A DNA stretch of 34,941 nt, taken from NCBI GenBank assembly GCA_031285745.1, contig JAITVQ010000138.1, positions 1-34,941 of the forward strand, written 5' to 3'. Below the pieces are notes generated by a model that saw only the letters and a program-made list of their open reading frames with translations, made no database searches and was not told the DNA's origin. Numbering within the stretch: position 1 is the first letter of the stretch; every line of letters starts with the position of its first letter. A program made the position numbers and the translations under genes. The stretch comes from Puniceicoccales bacterium. GTDB taxonomy: Bacteria > Verrucomicrobiota > Verrucomicrobiia > Opitutales > UBA953. Below are positions 33,090-34,941 of this stretch, one piece after another.

Positions 33090-33836
33090 CTACAATTGAT
33101 GCCGTTTCCACACACCCATGGCCGCAAGCACTACCGCACCGGCGGCCACGCAGGCTGTTTCCACTCGCAAAACCCGTTCGCCCATATGCGCACCGACATA
33201 ACCATGTTGGCGAAGCAACCCCCGCTCCTTCTCGCTCCAGCCGCGTTCAGGACCCACCGCCACTAATGCAGCCGAAGCCTCGCGTACGGCTGCATCCAGC
33301 GCAACTTCGGCTTCATATATATCGAGGAACACCTTTGTTTCTTGCCCATACGCATTTTTTCCAACCGCAACAATCGCCTCAGTTAGCGAACTATGAACCG
33401 CCAAACTTGGCACTAGTGTCGAAAACGCCTGTCCTGCGCCCTTGAGCAGCAATGCCTCCGCTTCGCCATCCCTCCACAAGGAACTCTGGGCATAGGCAGG
33501 ATCACCTTTTTCTGTAACAAAAAAATGGATACCCTGCACTCCCAGGGAAGAAACATCCTGCAGGATCTTTCGTGCAGTCTGGGGACGCGGCAATCCCACC
33601 AATAAAACCCAAGGCAACGATTTTTGCATTTCCTCCACCCACTCCACTGACCAGGAAATATACTTCTCATCCAGTGCCTGGATCGTCGCCAGTCCCCTCT
33701 TCCCGCCAATAACTCCGATATAGAACCTGCCGCCCAAAGTTATGCCCAATACTTCCAAAATATGTTTTGCCCGATGGTCATCCACAGGCAATCGACCTGA
33801 GGCAGCCTCCTCCATGTTGAGCAAAACAATATTCAT
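33090..33836 (-). CDS. rsmE: 16S rRNA (uracil(1498)-N(3))-methyltransferase
   Basis: RsmE methylates U1498 of 16S rRNA in the 30S subunit, using S-adenosylmethionine. The protein has 248 residues, the usual length. The N-terminal PUA-like part contains the conserved HRAKHILEVLGITLGGRF. The SPOUT-type methyltransferase domain follows and ends in the trefoil-knot SAM site: AALVAVGPERGWSEKE, then LLRQHGYVGAHMGERVLRVETACVAAGAV. The family normally reads GPEGG(F/W)S, so GPERGW carries a small change. A strong terminator (33843-33868) separates it from the slyD gene upstream on the same strand, so it must have its own promoter, probably in the few bases around that hairpin, or rely on read-through. 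Confidence 0.93.
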   Translation of the reverse strand: MNIVLLNMEEAASGRLPVDDHRAKHILEVLGITLGGRFYIGVIGGKRGLATIQALDEKYISWSVEWVEEMQKSLPWVLLVGLPRPQTARKILQDVSSLGVQGIHFFVTEKGDPAYAQSSLWRDGEAEALLLKGAGQAFSTLVPSLAVHSSLTEAIVAVGKNAYGQETKVFLDIYEAEVALDAAVREASAALVAVGPERGWSEKERGLLRQHGYVGAHMGERVLRVETACVAAGAVVLAAMGVWKRHQL

Positions 33837-33842
33837 TTAGAA

Positions 33843-33868
33843 AAAAAGCGACGGGGTCGTCGCTTTTT
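33843..33868 (-). terminator. Rho-independent terminator after slyD
   Basis: AAAAAGCGACG (33843-33853) pairs perfectly with CGTCGCTTTTT (33858-33868) around a GGGT loop. On the minus strand the 11-bp stem is followed by further T residues. It lies 28 bp after the slyD stop codon and just before the rsmE start. Because of the A/T runs on both sides it could also work on the plus strand. Confidence 0.85.
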
Positions 33869-33896
33869 CAAATTTAGCACTAGAAATGCTGCAAGA

Positions 33897-34460
33897 TTAG
33901 TGATGATGGCCGCAGCTTCCCTTGCCATCGCACTCACCATCTCCGTGGTGATGGCCGTCGCATTCGCCATGTCCATGCCCGCCGCAGCAACCGCCTTCGC
34001 GATGAGGATGCCCGTGGTTCAGCTCTTCCTGGGTAGCCTCCCTTACGGCAGCAACGCGCACCTGAAAATACAACGTCTCTCCTGCCATGGGGTGATTGCC
34101 ATCCAGCGTGACAGTGTCGTCGGCAACGGCGATCACGGTCATTACACGCACGCCCTCGGGCGTTTGCGCATGAAACTTCATTCCGACCTCAATCATGTCA
34201 TCCGTTTCGAATCGGTCACGGGGTACCGCAGCAATCAAACGTTCATCACGCTCGCCATAACCGGCAGCAGGCTCCACAACCACCTTCTTCTCGTCTCCTG
34301 CGACCAGCCCTTCCAACTCCCGTTCCAATCCGGGAATAATATTATTGGCCCCATGCAGATATTCCAGCGGGGGCATCCCGTTGGAAGAATCAAGCACGTC
34401 GCCCTTGGCATTCGTGAGCGTGTATTCAAAAGCGGCAACAGTATTGGCGGCTATTTTCAT
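33897..34460 (-). CDS. slyD: SlyD-type FKBP peptidyl-prolyl cis-trans isomerase with metal-binding tail
   Basis: SlyD catalyses proline isomerisation and acts as a folding helper; its tail binds nickel and other metals and can serve metalloenzyme maturation. I start it at the ATG at 34460 (187 residues), since the family begins MKIAxNTVV and the longer frame adds 40 unrelated residues. The FKBP part begins FEYTLTNAKGDVLDSS and includes the LEYLHGANNIIPGLE block. The inserted chaperone flap lies at about 70-125 (VVEPAAGYGERDE to GNHPMAGETL). The last ~38 residues are very rich in His, Cys and Gly (HGHPHREGGCCGGHGHG and on to SCGHHH), a classic metal tail. A strong terminator follows the stop. 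Confidence 0.93.
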   Translation of the reverse strand: MKIAANTVAAFEYTLTNAKGDVLDSSNGMPPLEYLHGANNIIPGLERELEGLVAGDEKKVVVEPAAGYGERDERLIAAVPRDRFETDDMIEVGMKFHAQTPEGVRVMTVIAVADDTVTLDGNHPMAGETLYFQVRVAAVREATQEELNHGHPHREGGCCGGHGHGECDGHHHGDGECDGKGSCGHHH

Positions 34461-34624
34461 GACGTGCACCCTGTCAGTGACGCAAACCAAAGCAAACATG
34501 AATTTGCGAGGGCTCCAGTCTGCCAGAGGCTCCTCAAATCCGAATAATCCAATAACTTCCTCATCCTCGCGACTCTCCACTTGACCGGATAAAAAAAATG
34601 AGCACTTAACAAATCATCCTAAAT

Positions 34625-34700
<76 letters not shown>

Positions 34701-34707
34701 TTTTCAA

Positions 34708-34735
34708 GGCCCCGCACCTAAGTGCGGGGTCTTTT
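34708..34735 (+). terminator. Rho-independent terminator after tRNA-Ala
   Basis: GGCCCCGCAC (34708-34717) pairs with GTGCGGGGTC (34722-34731), with one G:U pair, around a CTAA loop. The stem is followed by TTTT. It ends the tRNA transcript. Confidence 0.85.
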
Positions 34736-34773
34736 GCAGGTAGAGCATGTAAATGAAGGAAGATAGCCCCGGC

Positions 34774-34941
34774 CTACCACATGATTCTGTAACCTGCGTT
34801 AAGTTTCCAGGGGATCTCGAAGCGTTCGGCGCGGACGTATTCGTAGTCGAGGTAGATCTGGCCGGCGCCGTTGGTTTCCCAGACGATGCCTGCGCCCAGT
34901 TCCACGCGGCCCCCGTCGAGGGTGGCCCGCTTGGAGAGTCC
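34774..34941 (-). CDS. C-terminal end of an autotransporter-type outer-membrane beta-barrel (partial)
   Basis: Only the last 55 residues and the TAG stop are in the window; the gene continues beyond the right edge. The segment has the alternating strand pattern of an autotransporter barrel end: RVELGAGIVWETNGAGQIYLDYEY, broken here into two strands, then RFEIPWKLNAGYRIMW. The C-terminal aromatic residue (Trp) is the outer-membrane assembly signal. The passenger domain cannot be seen. Local base composition is more GC-rich than in the neighbouring genes. It lies convergent with the tRNA-Ala gene. Confidence 0.7.
   Translation of the reverse strand, partial: GLSKRATLDGGRVELGAGIVWETNGAGQIYLDYEYVRAERFEIPWKLNAGYRIMW

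Overview
The window looks like chromosomal DNA of a Gram-negative bacterium. Outer-membrane proteins are present: a phosphate-selective-type porin and the C-terminal strand of an autotransporter barrel at the right edge. So are a fatty-acid elongation pair and a Chlamydia LpxG-like phosphoesterase. Together with HAF-repeat proteins, an AddAB-like pair and weak Shine-Dalgarno use, this suggests the PVC superphylum, most likely Verrucomicrobiota. That placement is inference; there is no rRNA in the window.

Layout. 1-3925 (minus): a cut-off 3-ketoacyl-ACP synthase, an acyl-carrier-protein/dehydratase fusion, a Tat-exported phosphoesterase and an MBL-fold hydrolase. 3926-5004: a gene-free, AT-rich kilobase carrying an array of about nine 42-43 bp units, then a hairpin terminator. 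5005-9271 (plus): trpS, two unknown envelope-type proteins and a DEDDh exonuclease. 9402-11631 (minus): the porin, with a striking inverted repeat in front of it, and a divergent DapB. 11851-17381 (plus): an overlapping AddB-like/AddA-like recombination pair. 17463-20356: a small zinc-finger membrane protein facing two tandemly duplicated HAF-repeat proteins. 20449-21804: a purine permease. 21805-22892: a second gene-free kilobase, with a palindromic MITE-like element and a second array of 42-43 bp units. 22893-28300: an MFS exporter and a secreted GH20 hexosaminidase in divergent orientation, then an FUSC-family exporter. 28403-31968 (minus): an inositol-monophosphatase-family enzyme and a tightly overlapping three-gene unit of ABC-type ATPase, PIN nuclease and RNA ligase. 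32055-34941: a small membrane protein, free-methionine sulfoxide reductase, RsmE, SlyD, tRNA-Ala(CGC) with a terminator, and the autotransporter fragment.

Most likely new biology. (i) The ATPase-PIN-RNA ligase unit (29258-31968) has two identical 8-nt gene overlaps and looks like an RNA-cutting and RNA-sealing defence or repair module. (ii) The two intergenic repeat arrays, 18 kb apart, share one ~42.6 bp period but have different higher-order periods: four units (170-171 bp) in one and three units (127-128 bp) in the other. (iii) A 16-17 bp inverted repeat brackets the leader region of the surface porin and could be an invertible promoter.
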